Virus record (IMG/VR): IMGVR_UViG_3300044972_001012 | Span: 1 to 64,000 of that record | From: a virus | Length of the DNA stretch: 64,000 bases | Reading direction: 5' to 3' (one strand) | Shown: positions 8,811 to 17,744 of the stretch, in pieces | How positions within the stretch are numbered: the stretch's first letter is position 1 | Layout of the letters: the number at the start of each line of letters is the position of its first letter | Made by a program: the position numbers and the translations under genes | Notes under the pieces: model-generated | Database searches by the model: none | The model's input: only the letters and a program-made list of their open reading frames with translations | What the model was told of the DNA's origin: nothing

Positions 8811-11800
8811 ATGGCAACATTCCTTGATGACTTATCAATTTATAACGCAAAGGCATCGTTAGCAATAACGCAAGCTGGCCTTGATGGCAACACAGGCAAA
8901 GCCAATCTAATGTCTTCTCTGAAGACTACGGCTAATGACCTAACGCTGTCAAGTGCTATAAGGCTCAATGCTCTTACGGCATTAATAAATGTTGGTAATC
9001 TTCTTGAGATTGCACTCCCGCCATATTTTCCAATATCTATTACATATGCTGACACTGTTACATATGTTGGCATTCACAACAACCTCTCTGGACTTCAGGG
9101 AGGCGGCCCAGGGGATTACTATCACCTAACGGCAGCAGAGAAGTCTGAAATTATTGGGAAGGTTAGTCCTTCTCAGTTAAGGTTTGCCAATTTGGTGGAC
9201 AGCCCATTTGACAATGCCCAACTTGGTTCCGTTCTAAATGGCAAGCAAAATGCTTTGAGCGGAACAGGGTTTGTTAGAATAAATGGGACAACGATATCTT
9301 ATGACAACTCCACATATTTAACAACTGTAAGCGGAGCTGCTGGAGGAGACCTTTCGGGGACATACCCAAATCCATCTATTCCCTCTGCGGTTGTGATGGC
9401 TAAAACAATGGCGGGATGGAATACATCCTATCCATCCGGGACAGGGGCAATTTCTTCTTCGGATACGCTTTTAGTTGCGATTCAAAAATTAAATGTTTCG
9501 CTGAATGGTTTTATAGCAAGCCCGTCTGGGGTGTCAACTGTGGCATTGAATATGTTGCCAAACACCATATTTGATAGTTCAATTACCCCACAATCAGGAG
9601 CTGTAACATTGAGTTCATCCCTCAAGTCACAAACGGCTAATAAATTCTTAGCAGCTCCTAACGGCACAAACGGGATACCTTCATTTAGGGTGATGGTTCC
9701 TGATGATGTTCCTAATTTAGGAACTAGCCCAGCAGGCACATACGGAGGTGGATCTCCTTTGCAAATCCCTGTCATTACGGTGGATGCTAAAGGTCGTGTG
9801 ACTACTGTCTCATTAGCAGCGGCTACGGGATCGGGAACAGTAACAAGTGTTGGTATTGACCCTCCAGCCTACATAGATGCTGGTGCAGATGTTACAACAT
9901 CGGGCAACATTAGCTTGGCTTGGCAGAACACAATATCTCCCAATTATGTTTTTGCAGGGGCAGATGATGGAGAAACTTTAGGAGCTCCTGTTTTCCGTTC
10001 TCTTGTTGCTCTTGACATTCCAAGCATTACCCAAGATCAAGTGGATAACTTGTCGGGTGATTTGGCTAGTAAACTAAGCGGTGTTCTGAACACGAGTTTA
10101 ATTTACATGGGGAATGGTAGTGGTGTAGCGGCTCAATCAGTAGTAGGTGGTGATTTAACGGCACTATACTCTGAGCCATTAAATGTAAACACCGCAACCT
10201 TCACTATTAAAAACCAAGCTGTCACTTACAATAAGTTTGCGTTTATTCCTGATAGCCCTGAAAATCTTATAAGGCCAATTCTTCTTGGGCGGTTTAGCGA
10301 AAACCAAGGAGTTATGCAACAATTAACTCTTAGTGGTGACTTTACGCTTAACGATGAAACGGGAGAAATAGGACTATTAACGCCAAATCCTCCTGCGCTT
10401 ACGGATGCTGGAGACTTGCTTACATCAAGTGGAGCAAATGTACTTGAGCGACTTTCTCTTCCTGTAGACTACGACACAAAAGGCTATTTGCTTGTGCCGT
10501 ATGTTGGCACTACTGCTCCTGATATTAAACTAATTTGGGGGGAAGTAGACGGAGATATAACATATGAGATTAATACAGTTGGTGCGCCTTTCCCAGAGTT
10601 TACTATTGGCGATGGCAAGGTTACGCTTGCCAAGATGGCCAATCTTGGTGTTGATACAATTATAGGAAACAATGTAGCCCTGGGTGTCCCAAAAGCATTG
10701 AGTGTTACAGAGGTGACGGCAATGTTAGAGCAGTTCACTTCTGACACCACAGGAGCAAGTCTTGGGAAAAAAGGTCTTGTTCCCCCAGCCAACATTACGC
10801 TTGCTGTAGGTGAGTTTATTACTGATTACTATCTAAACGCAAACGGTGGATGGTCTGTCCCTGCTGGAGGCGGAGGTTCTGGAACAGTGACATCCGTTTC
10901 TGTAGTATCTGCAAACGGCTTTGCTGGCACTGTGGCCACGCCCACAGTTGCTGCTGCAATTACACTTAGCACAACAATTACAGGACTTCTTAAAGGAAAT
11001 AGCACGGCTATTTCTGCTGCAACAGCAGGAACGGATTATGTTGCTCCTGGTGCAGCCACTAGTTCAGGACTTACAATGGCAACCTCAAGATTGCTTGGAA
11101 GGACAACCGCATCAACAGGAGCAATTGAAGAGATAACCTTAACTACTACAGGAACAAGCGGAGCAGCAACTTTAACAGCAGGAAATCTTAACATTCCACA
11201 ATATAGTGGAGGAGGCGGTAGTGGAACGGTAAATCCGGGAGACCAATACGCATTGGCATTTTATCCTAATGCAAGTGGTGGTACGGTTGTAGATGATGTC
11301 ACTATTTCAACCACTAATGGAACGAACTTTTTAACACAAGTTATTTCAGGTGGTTCTGCTTCTGCTATGCCAGCATGGGTGGTAGCGCAAACAGCAATGA
11401 ATACACTTGCTGGTGCTGTAACAACAGGTCAATATTTGCGTGGTAACAGCACAAATGTGATTATGTCCGCAATCCAAGTTGGGGATGTACCTACGCTTAA
11501 TCAGAACACAACAGGAAGTGCGGCATCCTTAACAACGGCAAGAACAATATTAACAGACCTTGCTTCTACGACAGCGGGTTCCTTTAACGGAACAGCAGAT
11601 ATAAATGTTGGCGTAACAGGGGTGCTTCCAATCGCACGAGGTGGCACTGCTGTAAATACAGTTCCTGCAAATGGACAACTTTTGATTGGTAATGGAACGG
11701 GATATACGGTTGCTGCACTTACAGCGGGAGCGGGTATTACCATAACAAATGGAGCGGGGACAATTACATTGGGTTCGTCTGCTGCTTCCCCCGCTCTAAA

Positions 11801-13151
11801 CAATATAGTTGCCTCTACAGGTTCAAACACTCCAATTAATAATGTACTCAGCACTATACAATGGAATTGGAATAGCAATTTAACAACGAATGCGTTTGTT
11901 CTAAATTCCACTTCTATGACAACAGGAGCGTTGCTTGCTGTAACACATACAACAAGTGCGTTTACGGGGACAGGTATTGTTTCATTTACTTCTACGGCTG
12001 TTACATCTGGAAATATCTTATCAGTGGCGCATAGTTCAAGTTCTTTGTCGGGAAATGTTGCTTCGTTTACATCCACTACGGTGACCTCTGGAAGTATTTT
12101 AAATCTTGGCATAACTGGAACAGGAGCCTCTGCAAAAAATCTTGTTATTACCAACGCATCAACCGGAAACACTTCTGGGCGTGGAATTGATGTATTAATA
12201 AGTGGAACAACAGCATCGGCCACCACTTATGGTGCGTATATATCTAACACAAAAATCACGGGTACGGCTGCTTATGCGTTGTATCTAAATACCTCTGCTA
12301 CTGCTACAACCAATTATGGATTACAGATTAATGCTTCTGGAGGAACCACCAATTATGCAATTGATGTTGTGGCTGGTATTTCTCGGTTTGGAGTAGGAAC
12401 GGCAAGTGTTCCTCAATTAATTCTTACGCCTTCAACAGCGGCAGGAGGAACAACATTTTCAGGGACAGTGAATGGCTCATTGTGGTATGACACCAATAGC
12501 ACAATAACCAATTCAAGCCTTACGCTTTACAAAGATTCTGCACCTACAAAAATCCTCACCAAAGACCGCAATCCAGACTTTATTACAAGCGCACAAGGCG
12601 TTGTTGTGGCAGATGCAAGCGGTAATTTCACAAAGTCTGCCGACCTGACGGCTTTGGGGATATTTACTCAGACAAATACAATACCGGTAGCCAATACAGC
12701 AACCTCTACAACACTACTTGGAACATTAATTGGAAGCTCCACATTACCTGCTAATTTCTTTGCAGTAGGTAAAACGATTAAAATATTTGTATCAGGAACT
12801 TATAACCAAGACGCAGGGAGTGAAGTTTGTGCATTAAAATTGACCATCGGTGGTGTAGCAGTTGGAACAATTACCTTTACTCATAGTGGAGGTTTGACAA
12901 CTGTTTATTATGATGCAGAGTTTACATTAACTTGCAGAACAATCGGAGCATCTGGAACTCTTCAATTTTTGGGTATAGGAAGGTTAAATCATACTGGAAG
13001 TAGTTTATTAAACTTTTTTCAGGTAAGCAGTACATCTGCATCAATCAATACCACAGGAACACTTGCCATTGATTTGCAAGCCGATTGGGTGAACGCAAAT
13101 GCTGATAATTCTATTACTGCTTCAATTGTTACCGCTACCTACCTAAACTAA
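8811..13151 (+). CDS. Long tail fibre protein
   Basis: At 1446 residues with Ser/Thr/Gly/Ala-rich beta repeats throughout, this is a typical fibre. Near residue 180 it has the motif GGDLSGTYPNPSIPSAVV, common in fibre-like proteins of Bacteroidota phages. It repeats GSGTVTSVxV blocks (about 340, 690) and has PIARGGTAVNTVPANGQLLI near 940. A run of near-identical TSGxILSxxHxxSxxxG repeats lies near 1035-1100. The C-terminal 130 residues form a distinct beta domain (IKIFVSGTYN to SITASIVTATYLN), probably a trimerisation or tip domain. It ends one base before the next gene. Host recognition is the expected role. Confidence 0.85.
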   Translation: MATFLDDLSIYNAKASLAITQAGLDGNTGKANLMSSLKTTANDLTLSSAIRLNALTALINVGNLLEIALPPYFPISITYADTVTYVGIHNNLSGLQGGGPGDYYHLTAAEKSEIIGKVSPSQLRFANLVDSPFDNAQLGSVLNGKQNALSGTGFVRINGTTISYDNSTYLTTVSGAAGGDLSGTYPNPSIPSAVVMAKTMAGWNTSYPSGTGAISSSDTLLVAIQKLNVSLNGFIASPSGVSTVALNMLPNTIFDSSITPQSGAVTLSSSLKSQTANKFLAAPNGTNGIPSFRVMVPDDVPNLGTSPAGTYGGGSPLQIPVITVDAKGRVTTVSLAAATGSGTVTSVGIDPPAYIDAGADVTTSGNISLAWQNTISPNYVFAGADDGETLGAPVFRSLVALDIPSITQDQVDNLSGDLASKLSGVLNTSLIYMGNGSGVAAQSVVGGDLTALYSEPLNVNTATFTIKNQAVTYNKFAFIPDSPENLIRPILLGRFSENQGVMQQLTLSGDFTLNDETGEIGLLTPNPPALTDAGDLLTSSGANVLERLSLPVDYDTKGYLLVPYVGTTAPDIKLIWGEVDGDITYEINTVGAPFPEFTIGDGKVTLAKMANLGVDTIIGNNVALGVPKALSVTEVTAMLEQFTSDTTGASLGKKGLVPPANITLAVGEFITDYYLNANGGWSVPAGGGGSGTVTSVSVVSANGFAGTVATPTVAAAITLSTTITGLLKGNSTAISAATAGTDYVAPGAATSSGLTMATSRLLGRTTASTGAIEEITLTTTGTSGAATLTAGNLNIPQYSGGGGSGTVNPGDQYALAFYPNASGGTVVDDVTISTTNGTNFLTQVISGGSASAMPAWVVAQTAMNTLAGAVTTGQYLRGNSTNVIMSAIQVGDVPTLNQNTTGSAASLTTARTILTDLASTTAGSFNGTADINVGVTGVLPIARGGTAVNTVPANGQLLIGNGTGYTVAALTAGAGITITNGAGTITLGSSAASPALNNIVASTGSNTPINNVLSTIQWNWNSNLTTNAFVLNSTSMTTGALLAVTHTTSAFTGTGIVSFTSTAVTSGNILSVAHSSSSLSGNVASFTSTTVTSGSILNLGITGTGASAKNLVITNASTGNTSGRGIDVLISGTTASATTYGAYISNTKITGTAAYALYLNTSATATTNYGLQINASGGTTNYAIDVVAGISRFGVGTASVPQLILTPSTAAGGTTFSGTVNGSLWYDTNSTITNSSLTLYKDSAPTKILTKDRNPDFITSAQGVVVADASGNFTKSADLTALGIFTQTNTIPVANTATSTTLLGTLIGSSTLPANFFAVGKTIKIFVSGTYNQDAGSEVCALKLTIGGVAVGTITFTHSGGLTTVYYDAEFTLTCRTIGASGTLQFLGIGRLNHTGSSLLNFFQVSSTSASINTTGTLAIDLQADWVNANADNSITASIVTATYLN

Positions 13152-13152
13152 T

Positions 13153-14007
13153 ATGCCACTAACAGCCCTCGGAGGAGACGCAGGAACTGTCGTAATTGGG
13201 GACACCACCACAGCGGTGTTTCCACAAACGCTACATCCAAATGTCGTGGCTTACATTGCTGCTCAGGCAAGTATTGGGTATGCAATGACACGCACAGAAA
13301 TTGATGCTGTAAATAATTTAGTATGGAATATGGTTGGCATGGACTTGTGGGACAAGATGCAAATAATATATCCGTGCATCGGAAACAACGCAGCCTCGTT
13401 TAAATGGAACCTAAAAGACACCACAACATTTAATATAACTTTTGCAGGAAGTTGGGTGTACGCATCCACGGGAATGCAAGTTGCTGCTGCAAACACTGCT
13501 AATAGAGGATTAACTGGATACACGCCTTCTGTTAATCAAACATTAGGGGATGCTCATATAAGCGTTTATGTACGAAATTTTTATACGGCAGGAACAAATG
13601 GGTCTATTTTTGGAAGTTATGTTTCAATATTGGGCGGCGGTACAATGATAGGAATAAGTTCTCAAGTGGCTGGTTCTACGGATGGTTGGTGTATAAATAT
13701 AGGAGGTTCATCTGGCAGAATTTCTATGTCTGGATATACTGGCGGTATGTTTACCACATCAAGACTTACAGCAAGTAGTTATGCTTCTAATGTGCTTAAT
13801 AATAATGCAAGAAGTACAGTACTTCCGGCAACATCTGGAACAAGAGTTACAGCAGAAATTTGGATAGGTACAGCTAACGGTGCTATTGCTTGCCAACCTC
13901 AAGAAATTGCTTTTGCAACCATTGGACTTGGGCTTAATCAAAGAAACATAATTAACCTATACAATATTGTTCAATCTTTCCAAACAGCATTAGGAAGACA
14001 AGTTTAA
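13153..14007 (+). CDS. Fibre tip/receptor-binding-like protein
   Basis: A 284-residue protein directly after the long fibre. The segment DLWDKMQIIYPCIGNNAASFKWNL followed by a lectin-like beta region (residues about 95-230: ISVYVRNFYTAGTNGSIFGS, GWCINIGGSSGRISM) resembles a class of distal fibre or appendage proteins frequent in Bacteroidota phages that carry a LamG-like sandwich. The C-terminus (EIAFATIGLGLNQRNIINLY) is typical of that class. Carbohydrate binding is inferred from the fold-like pattern and position, not from catalytic residues. Confidence 0.6.
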   Translation: MPLTALGGDAGTVVIGDTTTAVFPQTLHPNVVAYIAAQASIGYAMTRTEIDAVNNLVWNMVGMDLWDKMQIIYPCIGNNAASFKWNLKDTTTFNITFAGSWVYASTGMQVAAANTANRGLTGYTPSVNQTLGDAHISVYVRNFYTAGTNGSIFGSYVSILGGGTMIGISSQVAGSTDGWCINIGGSSGRISMSGYTGGMFTTSRLTASSYASNVLNNNARSTVLPATSGTRVTAEIWIGTANGAIACQPQEIAFATIGLGLNQRNIINLYNIVQSFQTALGRQV

Positions 14008-14011
14008 AATT

Positions 14012-14401
14012 ATGCCTACAAAACAATACCAAGGGTTCACCCTTTATCAAATCAGTAATCAGCCCACCATCCCTGATATGGAGCGTTGGGTAAGTTGGTC
14101 TGGACTTGACATTGAATGCGACCCAGAGTATGGGTTTTACATCAAGATGAAGTACCGCCTTTGGGCATTCATTAATGATGTGGAGATTCCAATTGCTCCC
14201 GGTGCAGTGTATGTTAGCCTCATTGCCGACAACAGCACTTGCGTAGATTCTAACGGGGATATAGTCCCTTGCGGAACTCCGGGCAGTGTAGGTGAATACG
14301 ACTTCTACATGGGGATGTGGGACACACCTGTTATCATTGAAGATTTCGTGGTGAGTAAGTTATATTGGGCAGATTCTCAAGGCCGTTTTAACACTTTCTA
14401 A
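14012..14401 (+). CDS. Small virion-associated hypothetical protein
   Basis: A 129-residue beta-rich protein beginning MPTKQYQGFTLYQI. Trp and Tyr are abundant (ERWVSWSGLDIECDPEYGFYI) and two Cys flank a short acidic loop (CVDSNGDIVPC). It follows the fibre genes without a break and its stop lies one base before the next ATG. A small fibre-associated or structural protein is likely; no family recognised. Confidence 0.55.
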   Translation: MPTKQYQGFTLYQISNQPTIPDMERWVSWSGLDIECDPEYGFYIKMKYRLWAFINDVEIPIAPGAVYVSLIADNSTCVDSNGDIVPCGTPGSVGEYDFYMGMWDTPVIIEDFVVSKLYWADSQGRFNTF

Positions 14402-14854
14402 ATGCAAGACTGGAGCATCATACTTGTCAGGAATGAGAAGGGAACATGGCTCCAGCGTCTGTATTGGCAAGCCATCAGATGGGCTACAAAGAGTCAATAC
14501 AACCATTGCCAACTTGTACGCAGCTTCAACGGCAAGCTATACATCTGCGAGAGCGATGTGTCCGGCTTCCGTGTAACTAAGACATTACAGAAGTGGCAGG
14601 AGGAGCAGATAGTGCTACAGCGCAAGTTTGTTGTCATTAACATATTCGGCTACACAGAGCATAGGTTTAACAGCTTGCTTGGCAACAAGTATGATGCTGG
14701 CTATTGGACATACCTCACAAAGCGGTATAGTAGCATGGCTTCCACAAATTGCTTTCAAAGTGTGGCATACATTTTTAAGTTTCCACAGCCTTGGCTCGCT
14801 ACGGCAAACACCTTTTTAAATCATGGCAGAAAAAAAGTTCACAGCAACGATTAA
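14402..14854 (+). CDS. NlpC/P60-like (permuted papain fold) protein
   Basis: A 150-residue protein with the order of active-site residues seen in circularly permuted YiiX/YaeF-like papain-fold enzymes. His35 lies in YNHCQLV near the N-terminus, an acidic residue follows (Glu50 in CESD), and Cys117 lies in STNCFQSVAYIF near the C-terminus. These families cleave amide bonds in peptidoglycan or lipids. It sits between the fibre and lysis genes, so it could be a virion-associated wall-degrading enzyme or part of lysis. The catalytic assignment comes from motif spacing only. Confidence 0.5.
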   Translation: MQDWSIILVRNEKGTWLQRLYWQAIRWATKSQYNHCQLVRSFNGKLYICESDVSGFRVTKTLQKWQEEQIVLQRKFVVINIFGYTEHRFNSLLGNKYDAGYWTYLTKRYSSMASTNCFQSVAYIFKFPQPWLATANTFLNHGRKKVHSND

Positions 14855-15053
14855 TGGCAAAACTCGTTCCTTCGGGGCGAAGGGCTATTCCATTTCCCCA
14901 GGAACACCAAAGGGCGATAATTATTGCGCTCGTTCGAGCGGGATTAAAACCTGCAAGAACCCTCCTTGTGCCAATGCCCTTTCTCGTAAAGCCTGGGGAT
15001 GTGTTGGAAAGAAGAGCGTAGCATCGAAGGCCGTTAAATACACGAGGAAATGA
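14823..15053 (+). CDS. Small basic Cys-containing protein
   Basis: A 76-residue, strongly basic protein whose start overlaps the previous gene by 32 nt. It has four Cys (YCARSSGIKTC, NPPCANALSRKAWGC), suggesting a small metal-binding or disulfide-stabilised fold, and a Lys-rich tail (ASKAVKYTRK). No recognised family; DNA or RNA binding would fit the charge but is only an idea. Confidence 0.6.
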   Translation: MAEKKFTATINGKTRSFGAKGYSISPGTPKGDNYCARSSGIKTCKNPPCANALSRKAWGCVGKKSVASKAVKYTRK

Positions 15054-15262
15054 AAGGGATAATAGAGAAGGACGATTTGTTTTTAGCTTTCATTATGCTT
15101 GGCTTTATGTCGTGGCTAACATTTGAAGTGTATACATTCAGGAGGCAGGCCGTAGAACGCCTAGATAAGATAGAAGACAGGATGCTGTTGATGGCTATAG
15201 GACAAAAGCATATTGTTCATACACAAGATACTATTTTGAGTAGAATAGAAACCATCCGTTGA
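15050..15262 (+). CDS. Small single-pass membrane protein
   Basis: A 70-residue protein with one membrane segment (about residues 10-28, LFLAFIMLGFMSWLTFEVY) and a charged helical tail (RRQAVERLDKIEDRMLLMAIGQ). Its start overlaps the stop of the upstream gene (ATGA). It may be a holin, antiholin or spanin accessory, given the lysis genes that follow, but membrane topology is the only direct evidence. Confidence 0.6.
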   Translation: MKGIIEKDDLFLAFIMLGFMSWLTFEVYTFRRQAVERLDKIEDRMLLMAIGQKHIVHTQDTILSRIETIR

Positions 15263-15263
15263 T

Positions 15264-15271
15264 TATATTTG
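15264..15271 (+). promoter_or_regulatory. Bacteroidota-type -7 promoter box
   Basis: TATATTTG matches the Bacteroidota -7 consensus TAnnTTTG exactly and lies 20 nt before the ATG at 15292. The -33 TTTG candidate is about 25 nt upstream, slightly far. It supports ATG 15292 over the earlier in-frame codon at 15259. Confidence 0.6.
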
Positions 15272-15291
15272 CGAAACAATTAAATATAATT

Positions 15292-15702
15292 ATGTCTGTT
15301 ACAAACAAAAATTTGTTGACGCTTCGCTCATTCAGCGAGATGCTGTCCAAAACTCCAGATGCGGCTGACCTTATGCCCATCACACACCTCTCCCGTTTAA
15401 CAAAGAAGTTCTCTTCTCTTTATGAAGCCTACGATGAGGCTCTAGAAGACCTTCGCCTTGATCATTGCTACAAGGAGGGAAACAAGATTGTCCGTGATGA
15501 GAAAGGAAACTTCCAATGGACTGCAGAGGGGGAGAAAGCATTCCGCAAAGAGTTCAAGGATCTATTGAACAAGGAGGTGGAACTTCCTGAACATTCTCCA
15601 TTAAGCTATGATGCTTTGTGTGATGTAATGGGAGATGGCTTTGCCAAGAACAATCCTTGGGAAGTGATGTCCGAAGCATTGGCTCCGTTCTACACGAACT
15701 AA
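15292..15702 (+). CDS. Hypothetical helical protein
   Basis: A 136-residue soluble protein (MSVTNKNLLTLRSFSEML). The open frame begins at 15259, but the first 11 codons cover the promoter box, so ATG 15292 is preferred. The content is helical and charged (FSSLYEAYDEALEDLRLDH, EGEKAFRKEFKDLLNKEVEL). Its stop overlaps the next ATG. Function unknown. Confidence 0.6.
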   Translation: MSVTNKNLLTLRSFSEMLSKTPDAADLMPITHLSRLTKKFSSLYEAYDEALEDLRLDHCYKEGNKIVRDEKGNFQWTAEGEKAFRKEFKDLLNKEVELPEHSPLSYDALCDVMGDGFAKNNPWEVMSEALAPFYTN

Positions 15703-15929
15703 TGAAGATATTCAACAGCGAAGTACACGATACAGCCTTGGTGTTCATTTGTTTGAACATCTTCCTTTGCTCTGTCTATTCCTTTATAACAATGGAATTA
15801 GAATTGCCAGCAATAGGACGCAAGGATGTTTTTATGATTGTGTGGTTCGCTGTTGTCTTCTCTTTTGTTTATTGGCTTGCCAATTACGCCAGCAATCACT
15901 TTAAAAAATACGATGAGAATGAAGACTAA
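15702..15929 (+). CDS. Small two-pass membrane protein (holin-like)
   Basis: A 75-residue protein starting at the TAATG overlap with the previous stop. It has two hydrophobic segments (about residues 10-30, TALVFICLNIFLCSVYSFI; and 42-62, VFMIVWFAVVFSFVYWLAN) and a charged C-terminus (HFKKYDENED). Class II holins have this layout, and it sits in a row of lysis genes, so a holin or antiholin role is plausible but unproven. Confidence 0.55.
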   Translation: MKIFNSEVHDTALVFICLNIFLCSVYSFITMELELPAIGRKDVFMIVWFAVVFSFVYWLANYASNHFKKYDENED

Positions 15930-16170
15930 TGTGGAGCTAATTCTACAAGTTAAGCTGTCTTTTATTGAGCTAGTGAAGGATAGCCCCGTTCTAATCTATG
16001 TGGCTTTCTACGAACCACTTCACGATTGGCTCATAAACATAGCAGAAGGATGGAATCCCGTTCTACAATTAGCCCTTAATATCATGGCGTTCATATACGG
16101 GGTGGCCCGGCTTCTTCCGGTGTTTAACAATTGGTTTGGGAAGGGCCAGCAACCAAACGAAGAGGCATGA
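15913..16170 (+). CDS. Small membrane protein, possible holin
   Basis: About 85 residues from ATG 15913 (or 15919), overlapping the previous gene by 17 nt. The open frame reaches back to 15838, but that part merely shadows the upstream gene. Two moderately hydrophobic stretches are present (VLIYVAFYEPLHDWL; VLQLALNIMAFIYGVARLL), then a polar tail. The ATGA overlap with the next, spanin-like gene suggests a lysis role. Confidence 0.5.
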   Translation: MRMKTNVELILQVKLSFIELVKDSPVLIYVAFYEPLHDWLINIAEGWNPVLQLALNIMAFIYGVARLLPVFNNWFGKGQQPNEEA

Positions 16171-16754
16171 ACATCAGGGCAATCCTTTCCATCGTTGTCA
16201 CTTTAATTTTTATGTATTTGGCGTACATCCATTACGCTATACGCAAGGAGAACCAAGTGCTAAAGTCGGACATGAAAGGATTGGACTTAGCCATCCACAG
16301 CGTTCTTGATACATCCCGCAACAGGCTAGGACAGATGAACGCACAAGTGTCCACTGTCGTGCTATCACAGAACACAGCAAAGGATTTAATTCGTGAAGAC
16401 ATCCAGAAGATTCGCAAGGACTTTGATGTCAAGATAAAAGATGTGAAGGCTTACACGCAGATAGGTACGCTATACACCGTTCCTATTATTGTCCAAGGCA
16501 AGGACACCATCATTCGGGAACACACTGAAAAGATATATCACTTTGTGGGGAGATACTCCGGGCAGCTAGTGACAAAAGGAGATTCCCTGATGGGGGAGAT
16601 TCAATTGGCTGACACATTGAGGATAGCTGTAAGCAGAGGAAAGAGAAAGAGTTGGTGGAAGTTATGGGAGAAGCGTCCTTTAAAGACAAATGCTTTCCTA
16701 TCTAACCCAGACGGCACTATCACAGAGTTAAAAAGCATCATCACAAATGACTAA
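16167..16754 (+). CDS. Spanin-like membrane-anchored coiled-coil protein
   Basis: From ATG 16167 (ATGA overlap with the previous stop) the protein has 195 residues. It has an N-terminal membrane anchor (about residues 4-24, RAILSIVVTLIFMYLAYIHY), a long charged helical periplasmic region (ENQVLKSDMKGLDLAIHSVL onward) and a C-terminal beta part (YTVPIIVQGKDTIIREHTEK). An anchor plus coiled coil next to an endolysin is the layout of inner-membrane spanins and similar accessory proteins in Bacteroidota phages. Earlier Met codons overlap the upstream gene and are unlikely starts. Confidence 0.5.
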   Translation: MNIRAILSIVVTLIFMYLAYIHYAIRKENQVLKSDMKGLDLAIHSVLDTSRNRLGQMNAQVSTVVLSQNTAKDLIREDIQKIRKDFDVKIKDVKAYTQIGTLYTVPIIVQGKDTIIREHTEKIYHFVGRYSGQLVTKGDSLMGEIQLADTLRIAVSRGKRKSWWKLWEKRPLKTNAFLSNPDGTITELKSIITND

Positions 16755-16875
16755 ATCAAGTAAGGGGACATCAGCCGCAAAGATTACTTTCGGTGTGAGA
16801 AGAAGAGGCAAGGCTCAGAAGAACTTTGGCCCAAAAGCTAGTAAACCAAAAAAATATAGAGGACAAGGGAAATGA
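16747..16875 (+). CDS. 42-aa basic small protein
   Basis: ATG 16747 opens a 42-codon frame (MTKSSKGTSAAKITFGVRRR... ending KKYRGQGK) that overlaps the previous stop by 8 nt and ends at ATGA with the next gene. About a third of the residues are Lys or Arg. Very similar short Lys/Gly-rich proteins ending in KKYRGQGR-like tails are common beside lysis genes in Bacteroidota phages, as far as I recall. The tight coupling on both sides argues that it is a real gene. Confidence 0.6.
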   Translation: MTKSSKGTSAAKITFGVRRRGKAQKNFGPKASKPKKYRGQGK

Positions 16876-17240
16876 GCAAACTAAAAGACTTTTTGGTAGA
16901 ATGGCACGAGGGACTTCTTGCCCCTATTTATTTTTTAGCCTTCATCCTCCTGTACAATTACATAAGCATATGGCTTCACGATGAAGCTGCTGCCCTCTAT
17001 CCCATTGGAAGGTATGTTGATGTTCTGTCTGTTCCATCCCGGTACTACATTGTTGTTGTATTAGGAACGCTAGGCTTCAGGATCAACACGCCCTCCCTGT
17101 TCAAGGCTATATTCGGGGACAGAGCCAACGGAAAACTCCGTGACAATATTGTTAAGGACAATCATTTCCAAACGCTATGGCTCGCATTATTCTCCTATGG
17201 ATTGCACTTACTTATAGCGGCCTTGGTGTCGCTCAAATAG
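16872..17240 (+). CDS. Membrane protein, holin candidate
   Basis: A 122-residue protein with three hydrophobic segments (about 15-35 LLAPIYFLAFILLYNYISIW; 58-70 YYIVVVLGTLGF; 103-120 LWLALFSYGLHLLIAALVSL) and short charged loops. It directly precedes, and overlaps by 64 nt, the endolysin gene. That position makes it the best holin candidate of the several small membrane proteins here. No holin family motif can be cited with certainty. Confidence 0.6.
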   Translation: MSKLKDFLVEWHEGLLAPIYFLAFILLYNYISIWLHDEAAALYPIGRYVDVLSVPSRYYIVVVLGTLGFRINTPSLFKAIFGDRANGKLRDNIVKDNHFQTLWLALFSYGLHLLIAALVSLK

Positions 17241-17686
17241 AATGTGTTAGGAAGCAAGCTTCCTCCCTAATTGGCACTCGTGAAGGGCCAATAAACAATC
17301 GTGGCCCTCGTGTTGATAGCATCATCCGTTACGCAGGAGGAATCCCTAGTCAGCCTTGGTGTAGCTACGCAATGATTTACATTTTCAAGAAGTGTGGCTC
17401 TGTTTTCAAGGGTGTAAACGGAGCAGCTAAGTCATGGGCAAGGAAGGAGAAGGCTGTTGTCATGATACCCATTCGTGCTACAGATGTGTTCACTGTCTAC
17501 AACAAGGCTCTTGGAAGGATAGGTCATGTCGGCCTTGTCTATCAAGTGTATCCTGAGGAGAGGTTCTTCCAATCCTTTGAGGGGAATGTGAATGCCAGAG
17601 GGGATAGGGAAAGTCACAGGTCTATGGCAGGATGCTTGATAAGGGAGTACGCTGTATCGAATGGCTTCTACAGGTGGGCAAAATAA
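17177..17686 (+). CDS. CHAP-type endolysin with signal peptide
   Basis: A 169-residue protein with a signal-peptide-like start (MARIILLWIALTYSGLGVAQ) and a CHAP/NlpC-like cysteine peptidase or amidase domain. The catalytic Cys62 is in QPWCSYAM, His117 in GRIGHVGLV and Asn137 in FEGNVN, the usual order and spacing of the family. It would cut peptide bonds in host peptidoglycan. A signal peptide means export could be holin-independent, with activation at lysis. It is the last gene of the rightward block. Confidence 0.8.
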   Translation: MARIILLWIALTYSGLGVAQIECVRKQASSLIGTREGPINNRGPRVDSIIRYAGGIPSQPWCSYAMIYIFKKCGSVFKGVNGAAKSWARKEKAVVMIPIRATDVFTVYNKALGRIGHVGLVYQVYPEERFFQSFEGNVNARGDRESHRSMAGCLIREYAVSNGFYRWAK

Positions 17687-17714
17687 AAAAGGGAAGCAAT
17701 GCCTCCCCTCTTTA
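17684..17714. terminator. Bidirectional terminator between convergent blocks
   Basis: GGGAAGC (17691-17697) pairs with GCCTCCC (17701-17707) with one mismatch and a 3-nt loop. Seven A residues precede it, forming a U-tract for leftward transcripts, and CTCTTT follows for rightward ones. It lies between the endolysin stop and the end of the leftward methyltransferase gene, where two convergent transcripts must stop. Confidence 0.65.
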
Positions 17715-17744
17715 AATAACCCTAAATTACAATATTCAAAACTA

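Noticed and set aside
11501-12226. 241-codon minus-strand frame over the fibre gene
   Set aside because: Pro/Val/Ala-rich shadow produced by the fibre's repetitive GCx/ACx codons.
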